Notes: generated from the sequence alone by a model not told the origin. DNA of 64,000 bases from Variovorax davisae (GCF_030316845.1 NZ_JASZYS010000003.1:1-64000); one strand, 5' to 3'. Shown: positions 17,805 to 26,513, counted from the first letter of the stretch. Translations and numbers: made by a program.

Positions 17805-18215
17805 TCAGTCCAGGCCCCAGACCTTGAGGGTGGCCGCCGACGCGTTGCCGAGGATCTTGTACTGGACCGTCACGGACGTCAGGCGCCCCTTGCGCCCCGG
17901 GGCGTCCGCCGGAGCGGTCTGTCCACCCGCCTTCAAGACGCCGACGTCCTTCAGCGTGTCATCCCTGCGGTTGTCCCAGTTGAGCACGAGTTGAGTGATC
18001 TGCACGTCTGCGCCCTCGGCCGACAACTTCACCTGCTTGACGTCCTTTTCCCATCGATTGCCTGTGCTCTTGATCTGCGCGCTGGGATCGGAGGCCTTGA
18101 TCGTCTGCTCACCGAGCACGAACCACTGGTCAGCCGCCGTTGCGGTGCCCGCGCCCATGAGGGCGGTGGACGCGAAGGCCAATGCGGCCATCAGGGTACG
18201 AATGTTCGTCGTCAT
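17805..18215 (-). CDS. Exported small protein, function unknown
   Basis: A 136-residue protein starting MTTNIRTLMAALAFAS, with a signal peptide cleaved near ATAAD. The mature part is beta-rich (QWFVLGEQTIKASD, VKQVKLSAEGADVQITQLVL, LTSVTVQYKILGNASAATLK) and lacks cysteine. It looks like a single-domain periplasmic protein, perhaps related to DUF2541, but I am not sure. The start is set by AGGAGAACTTC upstream of ATG 18215; the longer frame to 18341 has no signal peptide. It is convergent with the K+ channel gene. A near-FNR box is 83 bp upstream. Confidence 0.75.
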   Translation of the reverse strand: MTTNIRTLMAALAFASTALMGAGTATAADQWFVLGEQTIKASDPSAQIKSTGNRWEKDVKQVKLSAEGADVQITQLVLNWDNRRDDTLKDVGVLKAGGQTAPADAPGRKGRLTSVTVQYKILGNASAATLKVWGLD

Positions 18216-18297
18216 GAAGTTCTCCTTCCAATCCCGCGAAGCCGGTTCTGGGCAAGGCCAGCGGACGCCAATTGTCTGTCCCTCGCGAATGCCTGCA

Positions 18298-18311
18298 TTG
18301 ACGTTTGTCAT
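18298..18311. promoter_or_regulatory. FNR-like box (one mismatch)
   Basis: TTGACGTTTGTCAT keeps TTGAC-N4-GTCA with the last base changed. It lies 83-96 bp upstream of the minus-strand gene starting at 18215 and 291 bp upstream of ompA. It is weaker evidence than the perfect box at 11719. Confidence 0.4.
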
Positions 18312-18601
18312 TGAATGGGAGTCTTGGAGTGTTAATTGCAACGGACATGGAATTTGTCACTTCGAAAATGGAGAAGCACGACGAAGCCAATTAACGTTGC
18401 CGAAACCCAACTCAGGCCATGCAACCGTCACCCCAATTGAAACGGCAAGTTTGTTCGCTCACTGTGATAACGACACATTCGGTTGCATTCATGCATTCCA
18501 GCGGACATGATCAATCTATTGTCGACTTCGACTGGCTCGAGTGATTGACTGTCCCGAAGGCTCGCGCTGAGGCTCTCTCATCAACACAGTGAGGAGAATT
18601 C
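18312..18601 (+). promoter_or_regulatory. AT-richer intergenic region upstream of the OmpA gene
   Basis: About 290 bp without a plausible gene, clearly lower in GC than its surroundings. It ends in a strong ribosome site (GAGGAG, 6 bp before the ATG at 18602). This is probably the ompA promoter and leader. I could not pick a single convincing -35/-10 pair. Confidence 0.5.
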
Positions 18602-19711
18602 ATGTTTCACCGACGCACTTTCGCAGCTTGCTGCGCGCTGGCCCTTCCGTATGGTGCCTGCATGGCGCAGACCACCTTCGCTCCGGACCAGTACTTCGAC
18701 AACCGCTGGTACATCACGCCCTTTGGCAGCTACATCCATCCTGACGGTGACCGCAACGCCGACAACGGTTGGGGCGGAGGCGTATCCATCGGCAAGCCGA
18801 TCAGCCCCAGTTGGAACATCGAATTGCGCGGCCAGTACGAGGAACTCGACGGCAAGTTCGGCACCGGCTTCGGCGCCTTCAACAGCACGGACAAATACAA
18901 GAACTGGAGCGGCACGCTCGATGCGCAGTGGTTCCCCTGGAGCCGCCAGGGCATCAACCGCTGGCAGTCGAGCAGCGTGCACCCCTATCTCGTGGGCGGC
19001 ATCGGCGCCATCGACAACAAGGTGGAGCGGGCCTTCGGCGTCAACGACAGCCACACGAGTTTCATGGCCAATGCCGGGCTCGGCATCGTCTGGCCGTTTT
19101 CCTCCTGGGGCCGGCTGGTGGCAGACGCACGCTACCGCTATGTCGACAACGCCAACAACAGCCGGACCGGCAACCGGCAGAACATGAACGACTGGCTGTT
19201 CTCGGTCGGCCTGCAGATTCCGTTCGGGCCGCCGCCACAGGTGGCGCAAGCGGCCCCGCCGGCAGCCATGCCGGCACCGATGCCACCGCCGCCCCCGCCG
19301 CCGCCGGCTGCGCGCAACTTCGAGCTCAAGGCCGACGGCACCTTCGCCTTCGCCAAGTCGGACCTGACGCCCACCGGCCGCACCCGCATCGACAACACGC
19401 TCGCGGAGCTCAAGTCCTCGGGCATCCGGTTGCGCGCGATCTCCATCGTCGGCCACACCGACCCGATCGGCAGCAACGAGTTCAACCAGCGCCTGTCGCT
19501 GGCGCGGGCCAACTCCGTGCGCGACTACCTGGTCGCCCAAGGCGTCCCGGCCAACATCATCACGACCGAAGGCCGCAGTTTCTCGGAGTTGAAGGTCACC
19601 GAAGCCGATTGCAGGGCCCAGGGCAAGGCGAAGACCCGCACCGCGCTCATCGCCTGCTTCGAGCCGAACCGCCGCGTGGAGATCCGCGCCACGGGCGAGC
19701 AGCCGGGCTAA
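18602..19711 (+). CDS. OmpA-family outer-membrane protein
   Basis: A 369-residue protein in three parts: a signal peptide (about 1-22), an N-terminal beta-barrel of OmpA/OmpW style (about 23-215), and a C-terminal OmpA peptidoglycan-binding domain (about 240-365). The barrel has alternating aromatic strands (WYITPFGSYIHPDGDR, WNIELRGQYEEL, WLFSVGLQIPFGP). The two domains are joined by a proline-rich linker. The C-terminal domain has the conserved TGRTRIDNTLAEL, IVGHTDPIGSNEFNQRLSLA and NRRVEIR. It should span the outer membrane and anchor it to murein. It is transcribed alone from the AT-rich region upstream. Confidence 0.93.
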   Translation: MFHRRTFAACCALALPYGACMAQTTFAPDQYFDNRWYITPFGSYIHPDGDRNADNGWGGGVSIGKPISPSWNIELRGQYEELDGKFGTGFGAFNSTDKYKNWSGTLDAQWFPWSRQGINRWQSSSVHPYLVGGIGAIDNKVERAFGVNDSHTSFMANAGLGIVWPFSSWGRLVADARYRYVDNANNSRTGNRQNMNDWLFSVGLQIPFGPPPQVAQAAPPAAMPAPMPPPPPPPPAARNFELKADGTFAFAKSDLTPTGRTRIDNTLAELKSSGIRLRAISIVGHTDPIGSNEFNQRLSLARANSVRDYLVAQGVPANIITTEGRSFSELKVTEADCRAQGKAKTRTALIACFEPNRRVEIRATGEQPG

Positions 19712-19743
19712 GTTCATTCCCTAGCCTCACCAGAAGACCACTC

Positions 19744-19761
19744 CCAACCCGTCGGGGTTGG
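19744..19761 (+). terminator. Possible terminator hairpin after ompA
   Basis: CCAACCC and GGGTTGG form a 7-bp stem with a 4-base loop, 33 bp after the ompA stop. No T-run follows, so intrinsic termination is uncertain. Confidence 0.3.
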
Positions 19762-19762
19762 C

Positions 19763-20122
19763 GTGGTTCTCGTCAACACCGCGGGCGTTTCAGCGGTGAT
19801 TCGGCGACACTTGGCCGTCGAGCACTGCTTGCTGCCATGGCCGACCGATCGCATTTTCGGGACAAACGACGCCGTCAAGCCGGTCTCCAAGTCCTGGCGA
19901 TCTTGGCTTCTGCGTGCCGTGTGCTGGTTGACTGGGCTGGCCCTGGCCGGGGCGCTGGGCTTGCCGTTCGTCGTCTTAGCTGCACACGTGGTCGCCTATT
20001 TGAACTTGCCGAGACGCAACGCCTTCATCGTGGATGCGCTGCTGCAGAGCGTCGTCAAGGGCGGAGCCGGTGTGGAGGCCGATCGATCGTCACATGGTTC
20101 GCGAGCTTCCAGCCGACGATGA
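19763..20122 (+). CDS. Possible small membrane protein
   Basis: A 119-codon frame with one convincing membrane stretch (LLRAVCWLTGLALAGALGLP followed by FVVLAAHVVAYL). Flanking parts are arginine-rich and read poorly as protein. The start is unsupported by a ribosome site, and ATG or GTG codons further in could serve. It lies just after the ompA hairpin. I include it because the hydrophobic block is unlikely to arise by chance, but the gene may be a remnant or spurious. Confidence 0.3.
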   Translation: MVLVNTAGVSAVIRRHLAVEHCLLPWPTDRIFGTNDAVKPVSKSWRSWLLRAVCWLTGLALAGALGLPFVVLAAHVVAYLNLPRRNAFIVDALLQSVVKGGAGVEADRSSHGSRASSRR

Positions 20123-20223
20123 CCGCCAGCGCGTGGATGGGGTACGACGCGCCTCGCACGCCGTCGGACGAGCGCAGTGATATGTTCCGCAATCAGACCG
20201 GGCCTTCCTGCCCGGCCGCCGAA

Positions 20224-20964
20224 TCAGCCGCCTTCGCAGTCGATGTGGATGCCGTGGTAGCTTCCCTGCGCCGTCCCGCCGGTGTTGTCGGTGTCGGTCA
20301 TCACGGCGACAGCCAGGACCGGGCCCGGTTCCGCGCCGTAGGCCTTTCTGTAGTCGTCAGCGAGATTGCGCCGCACCGACTGCCAACGGCCCAGGCCGGC
20401 TGCGCCCGAGGCCACGGCAAGCATCTTGACCTGGCTGGTGTGCGCGGAGGGAATCAACGTGCCCACTGGGACATGATCGGTCCACATGTAAATCAGTACT
20501 GCGTAGGGCAGATCGCGCCCGGCCAGCTTCTTGGCTCGGCTGAATCGCTTCCGCTCCGCATCAGGCAGGGTGGCGACGTCGCCGTCGAACGCCACCAACA
20601 CGCGCAGCGGAGCATCCTCGCGGTCCCTGTCGCGATTGTCAGCATTCGCGACCAGCGCATCAGTCTTCCATTCCCAACTGAGAGTCATGGGCGGGCGCTG
20701 CGAAGGCTTCAGTGCGGCCACGAAAAGCGAGGCTGACCGATCCGCTGTCGCGTGCAGCACCGCCGATCGGTCCCCCTCCTGAACGACGCGGTATACCGTG
20801 TCACGCTTGAGCTTCGATAGGGGCACGTGTGTCCAGGCTGCACTTTTGCCATCGAAGGCGAGACTACGGGACCGACAAGGCGATCCGGGATCCGGAGCAG
20901 CGGCGAACGCGGTCCCGACAAGGACCGATAGGAATGCTACAAGGAAGCGCGGCGATTTGCTCAT
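20224..20964 (-). CDS. Exported DUF3047-family protein
   Basis: A 246-residue protein with a signal peptide (MSKSPRFLVAFLSVLVGTAF, cleavage near AFAA) and a full DUF3047 domain. Characteristic segments are LSWEWKTDALV, DDYRKAYG and the GIHIDCEGG-type end. The family is widespread in proteobacterial periplasms and its function is unknown; the predicted fold is a beta sandwich. It lies 27 bp after the small gene ending at 20992, so the two are probably co-transcribed. Nothing in the neighbourhood indicates a substrate. Confidence 0.85.
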   Translation of the reverse strand: MSKSPRFLVAFLSVLVGTAFAAAPDPGSPCRSRSLAFDGKSAAWTHVPLSKLKRDTVYRVVQEGDRSAVLHATADRSASLFVAALKPSQRPPMTLSWEWKTDALVANADNRDRDREDAPLRVLVAFDGDVATLPDAERKRFSRAKKLAGRDLPYAVLIYMWTDHVPVGTLIPSAHTSQVKMLAVASGAAGLGRWQSVRRNLADDYRKAYGAEPGPVLAVAVMTDTDNTGGTAQGSYHGIHIDCEGG

Positions 20965-20991
20965 GAGGTGGCGGCCAGTCGATCGGCGCCT

Positions 20992-21261
20992 TCAATACTT
21001 GATACTTCGCTTTTCCTGGCGACCGTCTTGCTTCGTGTCGCGCTTGTCTTGCCGGCACGCGGCGTTGCTTTTTTGATTTTCGGCCCGGCAATCGATCTTT
21101 TCCGAACGCGCGTCCTGTTTGGCCGCTTGGTTTGCGTCCCTGCCTTGCTGCCGTTGCTGCGACTGGTCGGTGGCCAGGGCCACGCCCGAAAACACCAAGA
21201 CAGCAGTTGAGGCCAGAACGCCAACAGTCCGGCGACCAAGTCCGTATCCCGAATCTATCAT
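20992..21261 (-). CDS. Small exported Lys/Gln-rich protein
   Basis: An 89-residue protein: basic N-terminus, hydrophobic core (TVGVLASTAVLVFSGVALA) with cleavage after VALA, then a very polar mature part (QSQQRQQGRDANQAAKQD, DKRDTKQDGRQEKRS) with two cysteines (IDCRAEN, AACRQDK). I set the start at MIDSGYG because GGAGA lies 7 bp upstream of it. Such short Gln/Lys/Asp-rich exported proteins are often induced under stress and some are intrinsically disordered, but I recognise no family. It is immediately upstream of the DUF3047 gene. Confidence 0.65.
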   Translation of the reverse strand: MIDSGYGLGRRTVGVLASTAVLVFSGVALATDQSQQRQQGRDANQAAKQDARSEKIDCRAENQKSNAACRQDKRDTKQDGRQEKRSIKY

Positions 21262-21687
21262 TTGCATTCTCCTTTTCGAATGGCCGGCTGTGCGGACAGA
21301 TTGTCTGCCGATCACCGACTCGCGAATTCCTACCAGATCAACGTCGTGCTCTTCGGTCGGCGGGCGTGCGGCCCGTACCGGCCCGGGAATCGGCTACAAG
21401 GATTTCAGCGAAGTCTTGCTCTTCAACAACGCGGAAGTGCGACCAGTTCCACAAACTCGGCGCCGAAGCCGTGGCATCGTCCGACGCCCCATGTTACGAG
21501 CGTCTTGTCGCGAATTGCGAGAATCTGCGCCTTGACTTTGAGGACTTTGGCCGCCGGCAGCGTTGCGAACAGGAACCTCACGGATGGCAGCTTGCGTCGG
21601 TCATACGATGCCGCCGCGGCACGTTGGTCGACCGCGTTTCGAGCAACCACGTCAGTCGGGTGCGTTGGCGTTCGCAGCAGGCCGACG
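21262..21687. other. Intergenic, no gene recognised
   Basis: About 425 bp in which both strands keep arginine-rich shadow frames open, but none has protein-like composition, a ribosome site or a family resemblance. I see no repeat or hairpin of note. Confidence 0.5.
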
Positions 21688-22041
21688 TCACGCGCATTGG
21701 CCAACAACGCCGCCGATCGTGGACTCGGGACCGCGGAAGGCCACTGCTGAGCCGGTGCCCGCAGGGGCCGGACGGATGAGGGCCGCCGAGCCGCTGGGCG
21801 GTTGCTGGCCCGGAGCGTAGACGTTGAAGGCTGTGTCGTTGGCAAAGACGTACTCGATATAGACCGTCTGCCCGGTACTGTTCGCCCATTTCTGCGAAAT
21901 ACATGTGGCCGCCGCCTTGGGGGCAAGCTGACTTTGGCCGACGGGACGGGCGTCTGGGGGCAGTGGTGCTGAAGGCGCTGATGTGGGCTGGCTGGCGCAG
22001 CCTGAGACTGCAATGGCCATTGCGGCGAGAGCGAGTTTCAT
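21688..22041 (-). CDS. Small lipoprotein, function unknown
   Basis: A 117-residue protein starting MKLALAAMAIAVSGCASQ, a textbook lipoprotein signal with the lipid-carrying Cys at residue 15. The mature part is Pro/Ala/Ser-rich at first, then a compact domain (TCISQKWANSTGQTVYIEYV, FANDTAFNVYAPGQQPPSGS) with a second cysteine and a final one in VVGQCA. The strand pattern suggests a small beta fold. Upstream lie an FNR-like box at 22209, a terminator, and the remnant of an acyl-CoA synthetase start, so a former gene upstream has been deleted. Confidence 0.75.
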   Translation of the reverse strand: MKLALAAMAIAVSGCASQPTSAPSAPLPPDARPVGQSQLAPKAAATCISQKWANSTGQTVYIEYVFANDTAFNVYAPGQQPPSGSAALIRPAPAGTGSAVAFRGPESTIGGVVGQCA

Positions 22042-22208
22042 GGTTCGATCCTCCAAGAAAATTCATGCGGCAAGAAGTTACCCACGATCCCGTGGGACAT
22101 GAATCGGCCGGTTCGACGCCCCTCGGCGAATTCATGCAGCCCGACTTCACCAATGGCTGAGTTCCTGAGTCGGGTGCATCGACCTTAAGGAAGATGGCGC
22201 GCTCCGAA

Positions 22209-22222
22209 TTGACGAATATCAA
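22209..22222. promoter_or_regulatory. FNR-like box
   Basis: TTGACGAATATCAA matches the CRP/FNR consensus TTGAY-N4-RTCAA well. It lies 168-181 bp upstream of the lipoprotein gene at 22041 (minus strand). The flanking bases around this box and the one at 11719 are also alike (AATTGACGAATATCAACTTC against CATTGACGAACGTCAACTTC). Confidence 0.5.
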
Positions 22223-22260
22223 CTTCCCGGGCGAAATCCACGCTTTGGTCAACCCAAAGA

Positions 22261-22286
22261 AAAGCGGCCGCGGTTGCGGCCGCTTT
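22261..22286 (-). terminator. Strong intrinsic terminator
   Basis: An 11-bp perfect stem (AAAGCGGCCGC and its complement) with a 4-base loop. On the minus strand it is followed by TTTTCTTT. It ends the minus-strand mini-frame at 22295-22381, and so probably once terminated the gene whose start survives there. Confidence 0.8.
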
Positions 22287-22294
22287 CTCGGGTC

Positions 22295-22381
22295 TCACAT
22301 AGCCTCGCCGCGGAGCGAAAGGCTTGCAAAGGAAAACAGGTTTGAAATGAGCAGTGGTTCCGTCTGCATCAGGCCGTTCAT
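22295..22381 (-). pseudogene. N-terminal stub of an acyl-CoA synthetase
   Basis: A 28-codon frame starting MNGLMQTEPLLISNLFSFAS. The first 15 or so residues resemble the beginning of medium/long-chain AMP-forming acyl-CoA synthetases (MxGLMQxxPLLISSL). After that it runs into a few unrelated residues and a stop 9 bp before the strong terminator. The most economical reading is a large internal deletion that left the start and the terminator of a gene of about 1.6 kb. The family call rests on a short match. Confidence 0.45.
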
Positions 22382-22786
22382 GTAGTTGACTCTCAGCAAG
22401 AGAGTGGAAGCCGGATCGGGCGGCCGAACTGGTGTAGCTCGTGAATCCTGAGCAGGCTTCGCGTGAGGCGAGCGGTCGCCTGAGCAGCAGTGGCAGGCGC
22501 GCCCCTTTCTTGGCGGCACCGAGCGCCAGCTGACTTAAGGCTGGAGGTCGGCCGTCGGCATTTCCACATGCTGTCGATATTCGATCAACTGCGCGATCGA
22601 AATCATGACGATCCTGTGTAGCGCAAGGAACCTGAAAAGATCGCCCCCCCACATCGCCCAGCCAACTAACGCACAAAGAACGCGTGCGGGCGCGCGTTCT
22701 GCCAAGCCCCGATACTGTCTCTATGACTTGACAACTCTCAAGACCACGGCGTCAACTTCCGGCATTCCCTGCACATTCGACTTCGT
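22382..22786. other. Intergenic with possible FNR-like site before the TAXI gene
   Basis: No gene is recognised in these 405 bp. At 22728-22741 TTGACAACTCTCAA is a one-mismatch version of the TTGAC-N4-GTCAA box, 45 bp upstream of the start at 22787. It could equally be read as a -35-like hexamer. Confidence 0.35.
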
Positions 22787-24136
22787 ATGCAACTCGGTGA
22801 TTTGCCCGGCGGAGCGCGACGCGAACGTGTGCGCTGGACTTTGCTCGTGGTGGCAAGCATTGCCCTTGCCTTGATTGGCGCCTGGTCGCTGCGAAGCGCG
22901 ATTCCGCGTCACATCGTTCTCGCGTCCGGCCTGCGCGACGGCATGTACCACCAATACGCGCAGCGTTACAAGGAGATTCTGGCACGCGACGGAGTGACCG
23001 TCGAGGAACGCATGACGGGCGGCGCGGAAGAGAACGAGCGCTTGCTGCGGGATCCCCATTCCGGCGTGGATGTGGCTTTCGTACATGGTGGTGTGGTACG
23101 CCCGGCGGACCGGGAGAAGCTGGTCATGCTGGCCACCCTGTACTACGAACCACTGTGGATCTTCTATCGCGACAACGTCGTGCACGAGCACTTCGATGAA
23201 TTGCGCCACCGGCGGCTCGCTGTGGGCTCCGCGGACAGCGGCGTGCGCGCGTTCATGGAGCCCTTGCTCGCGGTGAACAACATCACCAGCTTGAACTCCG
23301 ATCTGGTGCCCCTGGTCAATCTGGAGGCCTTGCGCGCGCTGCAGGCGGGCCAGGTCGACGCCGCGTTCTTGCTCGGGCCCGCGGAGTTCCCGGCGATCTG
23401 GCAGGCTCTGCACGACCCGGAGTTGAAACTGATGAGCCTGGCGCGCTCAGAAGCCTATCCGCGCAGATTCCCATACATCACGAAGTTGACCTTGCCGCCA
23501 GGCACGATCGATCTCGCGCAGCATATTCCGGGGCAGGAGGTGAAACTGATTGGCACAAAGGCGATGCTGGTTTCGCGCGATGACTTGTCGACGCCGATCG
23601 TCAACCTGCTCCTCGGAGCGGCGCGTGAATTGCATGGATCGCAGGGCTATTTCGAAGCCCTCGACGAGTTTCCGAACACGGCCATGGTGGACCTGTCTGT
23701 CTCGGCCGATGCGGATCGCCACCACCGCTTCGGCCCCAGCTTACTTCACCGCTACCTGCCGTTCGGCGTCGCGGCCTACCTCGAACGCCTGATCGTGCTG
23801 CTGGTGCCCGTGTTGTTCGTGATCGTTCCGTTGTCCAAGCTCCTGCCGCAACTGCTCCGCTGGCGCACGCGGTCGCGCATCTACCGCTGGTACGGGGAAC
23901 TGGCGCTGCTTGAACGCGAGGTCGGTACGCGCACCGGCGTCTTGCCCGTCGAACAATGGCTGGGCGACCTGAACCGCATCGAGCAGGCGGCCGCGCGGAT
24001 TCGGGCTCCGTTGAGCTATGCCAGCGAAGCCTACACGCTGCGCGAGCACATCGGCCTCGTTCGCCGGGCCGTGATGGCCAAGGCACAGGACGGTGCCGCG
24101 AACGCTAATGGTGATCCGGAAAACGCCGCGGGCTGA
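22787..24136 (+). CDS. TAXI-family (TRAP-associated) solute-binding protein with membrane anchors
   Basis: A 449-residue protein. After an N-terminal membrane helix (about 18-36, LLVVASIALALIGAWSLRSA) comes the TAXI receptor fold (about 42-330): HIVLASGLRDGMYHQYAQRY, ERMTGGAEENERLL, VDVAFVHGGVV, and PLWIFYRDNV. A second membrane helix (about 345-365, LIVLLVPVLFVIVPLSKLLP) and a cytoplasmic helical tail follow. Membrane-anchored TAXI proteins of this layout usually lack adjacent TRAP permease genes, as here, and may sense rather than transport. It is monocistronic, with no known ligand. Confidence 0.88.
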   Translation: MQLGDLPGGARRERVRWTLLVVASIALALIGAWSLRSAIPRHIVLASGLRDGMYHQYAQRYKEILARDGVTVEERMTGGAEENERLLRDPHSGVDVAFVHGGVVRPADREKLVMLATLYYEPLWIFYRDNVVHEHFDELRHRRLAVGSADSGVRAFMEPLLAVNNITSLNSDLVPLVNLEALRALQAGQVDAAFLLGPAEFPAIWQALHDPELKLMSLARSEAYPRRFPYITKLTLPPGTIDLAQHIPGQEVKLIGTKAMLVSRDDLSTPIVNLLLGAARELHGSQGYFEALDEFPNTAMVDLSVSADADRHHRFGPSLLHRYLPFGVAAYLERLIVLLVPVLFVIVPLSKLLPQLLRWRTRSRIYRWYGELALLEREVGTRTGVLPVEQWLGDLNRIEQAAARIRAPLSYASEAYTLREHIGLVRRAVMAKAQDGAANANGDPENAAG

Positions 24137-24267
24137 GGACTTGCCGCGCCCCCAGTGGGTGGAGCTAGGGAGACGCTTATTTTTTCAACGTCGCGTCCAC
24201 TCAGCCGGCGAGCGATGCGTTGTTGATCTGTTGATCAAACGCCAGAAGGGACCAGTAACGACGACGA

Positions 24268-24460
24268 GTCAGCGCAGCTTTGCCAGTGCCGGGTTCGCGA
24301 TAAAGAAGAAGAAGCGGACGCGGCGCGAGAGGTTTCTCGCCGAGATGGAACGCATCGTGCCCTCGGCACGTTAGATAGCGGTGGTGGAACCGCTGTCCCG
24401 CAAGAGCCGGCGCGTGGGTCGGCAACCGATCAGCTTGCCGAAGATTCTGTGCATTCGCAG
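24268..24460 (+). pseudogene. IS5-family transposase N-terminal remnant
   Basis: The plus strand reads QRSFASAGFAIKKKKRTRRE then RFLAEMERIVP, the usual start of IS5-group transposases. After a stop (TAG at 24372) the same family continues as IAVVEPLSRKSRRVGRQPIS. About 60 residues survive, with one nonsense codon. A matching C-terminal fragment in the same orientation lies at 27584-28023, 3.1 kb downstream. The two could be the ends of one element disrupted by an insertion, or of two copies. Confidence 0.7.
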
Positions 24461-24628
24461 AAAGATCGTTGCTTTGTCGTCGGAAGTTCGAGGCTACGCT
24501 GACATGGAAGTCTCGTCATCCGTCCGCACATCGCCGCGTCGCAAAAAGGAGAGCCGACCCTTAGATGCAATGTCGGCTTTCCGGCCGCCAGATTTGCGTT
24601 GCCAATGTCTCTTCCGGGCCCAAAGCCG

Positions 24629-25069
24629 TCACTCGGCAGCAGTGCGCTTGTGTAGCTTGGAAGCCCGATCCTTGGGGTCGTCGTCCACCGTGAAATACAT
24701 GCCGCCGATCGCGAACCAGTACCTGCAGCGCTTGGCTCCGCCGCCCCTCAGGTCTTTGCGGACCTGACATTCCTGCCCCGATTCATCGACCACCCAGTCA
24801 CCGAAGTGGCCGACGTTCTGACCGCCGAAGGCGCTGCCCGTGCCCAATCGCACGGTCTGGGTGAACTTGCCGTCGGTCGCGTATTGCGTTCGCACGGGCT
24901 CGCCGCGCATGCCGGTTTGCCAAGTCTTTCCGCTGAGCAAGGAAATCAACTCTGCTTGGTCCATCTGGTGACCGCCTCCATCGATCAGCTCGCCCACCGT
25001 GCTCTGCGCGAAAGCGTGGCCGTTGGAGAGGAGCAGCGAAAAAAGGATCAGGGCGTAGTGGTGCCTCAT
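24629..25069 (-). CDS. Small exported protein, function unknown
   Basis: A 146-residue protein with a signal peptide (MRHHYALILFSLLLSNGHAF, cleavage after AFA). The mature domain has ELISLLSGKTWQTGMRG, YATDGKFTQTVRLG, and a cysteine pair (GQECQVRKD, KRCRYWFAIGGM), consistent with a small lipocalin-like or DUF995-type beta barrel. I cannot name it with certainty. It is flanked by IS5 debris on its left and by 0.9 kb of empty DNA on its right, so it sits at the border of a decayed patch. Confidence 0.7.
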   Translation of the reverse strand: MRHHYALILFSLLLSNGHAFAQSTVGELIDGGGHQMDQAELISLLSGKTWQTGMRGEPVRTQYATDGKFTQTVRLGTGSAFGGQNVGHFGDWVVDESGQECQVRKDLRGGGAKRCRYWFAIGGMYFTVDDDPKDRASKLHKRTAAE

Positions 25070-25978
25070 GGCGGAATTCGATGGCAGCGGCGATTGAACA
25101 GGCCAAGGGTTGGCCGCATCGTGCCCTACGGCGAGCGAAATTGCACGAGGTTCGTGGCCGCATCCGTCGTGGCGCGAAGCCCCAGTCCTGATTCTTCCGT
25201 TCGCTTGGTTAGTTCAGCCGCGACGTCTGCGATGAAGCGAATTGATCCGCCTACCGAGAGTCCGCTCATGTCCGACTGTAGCCCGTCGGCTACCAGGCCC
25301 TTTGGGTCGAACGGAGCTACAGCGGGGCGGCAATGAAGGCGGGAGGCGGCCGTTGGGGCTCGCTTCACAGGTGCCGGCGGAACTTTGAAGACCCGATCGG
25401 CGTAAATTTGAAAACGGCGCGCGCAAGTTGTTGATTTCCTCGGTTTGAAAGTGCGACAACTTCGGAGGAACTCAGACGGTCGGTCGTTCGAACTCGTCGC
25501 GGCGGCCGTGACGGGAGCCGCCGCCCACCATCGCCACGGCACTGGCCGTTTTGATTCGGGCTCGACGTCGGCCCGCGCATCCATGAAGATCCAGCCCAGG
25601 CTCGATCCACTGTCAACCAAGCTGACGATCGAGGCGCCGAAGTGGTTCGCCACGGCTAATCGACGACGGCGAACGACGGATGCGCGCAAAGGATTCGCCT
25701 AAGACATGGTCGAGTCGCGCGCCTTTCGCAATGAACCAGCGAACAAGCCCCCTGCCATATGGCGGAGCCACGTGGCGAGGCGTATAACGACAGTAACCGC
25801 CATCGTCTCGCTTAGAGCCCTCAGTAACGCGCGCGTGCTGCTCCGGGCACCTTCAGCAGCCAGCTAGCAACACAACGGCCGCCTTTAGTTCGACGGAACC
25901 AGGTCGTTAAACGGCGAATCATGACGCCGCGCGAGATCCCGAACCGGGACCAATTTGCCCCGACCACAGGAGAGCAAC
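25070..25978. other. Long intergenic stretch, no gene recognised
   Basis: About 900 bp with only arginine-rich shadow frames on both strands. There are no family matches, no convincing start and no terminal repeats. A few segments (around 25380-25450) are more AT-rich than the rest. It separates the core-like block on the left from the lectin patch on the right and may be degraded mobile DNA. Confidence 0.4.
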
Positions 25979-26371
25979 ATGCATGGCCAACACTACAACA
26001 CAATCCACAAAGAAAATCGTGACGCTGCGATCAATTTTGGGTACCGCGATGAGGGCATCGCTTGCTACGTGTACGAGCCGATCGTCACAGTCGACGAAGC
26101 ACATAAGAGCGCGCACTACATGCCGCCGAAGGTGCCCGAGGTGGGACCTCTCTTCCCGCTTTTTTCTGGATACAAACAAGAGGTCAATGACCACTTCCTA
26201 ACTATGAGTGATGGGGAGTACCAGGAGGTACTGCGCGCCAACGTCGGTTATGTCGGTACAGGCATAGAGTGTTTTGTTGCGGCCTCCAACAACCCTATTG
26301 CTGGCGCGGTAATGGTGCCGCTTTATTCCCTTTGGCGGGAACCAATGCGGTCGGTGGCGTGGGACTGGTGA
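25979..26371 (+). CDS. DUF5648-repeat protein (short, possibly truncated)
   Basis: A 130-residue protein with a strong ribosome site (AGGAGAGCAAC before ATG 25979). It contains two copies of the DUF5648-type repeat: HYNTIHKENRDAAINFGYRD with EGIACYVYEP, and HFLTMSDGEYQEVLRANVGY with GTGIECFVAA, each normally beginning HFYT and ending EGIACYVY. A third unit seems to begin at VPLYSLWRE and stops after a few residues. Family members are usually secreted or surface proteins with several repeats; here there is no signal peptide and the 3' end is cut. Base composition is lower in GC than its surroundings, suggesting transfer. Confidence 0.65.
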   Translation: MHGQHYNTIHKENRDAAINFGYRDEGIACYVYEPIVTVDEAHKSAHYMPPKVPEVGPLFPLFSGYKQEVNDHFLTMSDGEYQEVLRANVGYVGTGIECFVAASNNPIAGAVMVPLYSLWREPMRSVAWDW

Positions 26372-26513
26372 TCCTTGCGCTTGCGCTTGCGACATCGGGC
26401 GGCCCATCCTCGGGACAATGCCGGCCGACCGATGACGTCGACCCTATGGGACGCGGTGGGTACCGTTGTGATTGGTAACCCGCCGTCGTCCTTCATTTAA
26501 CTAGGAGAACGAC

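Noticed and set aside
18769..20736. 655-codon plus-strand frame overlapping ompA
   Set aside because: Out of frame with the clear OmpA protein, with Arg/Gln/Pro bias. It continues antisense to the DUF3047 gene.
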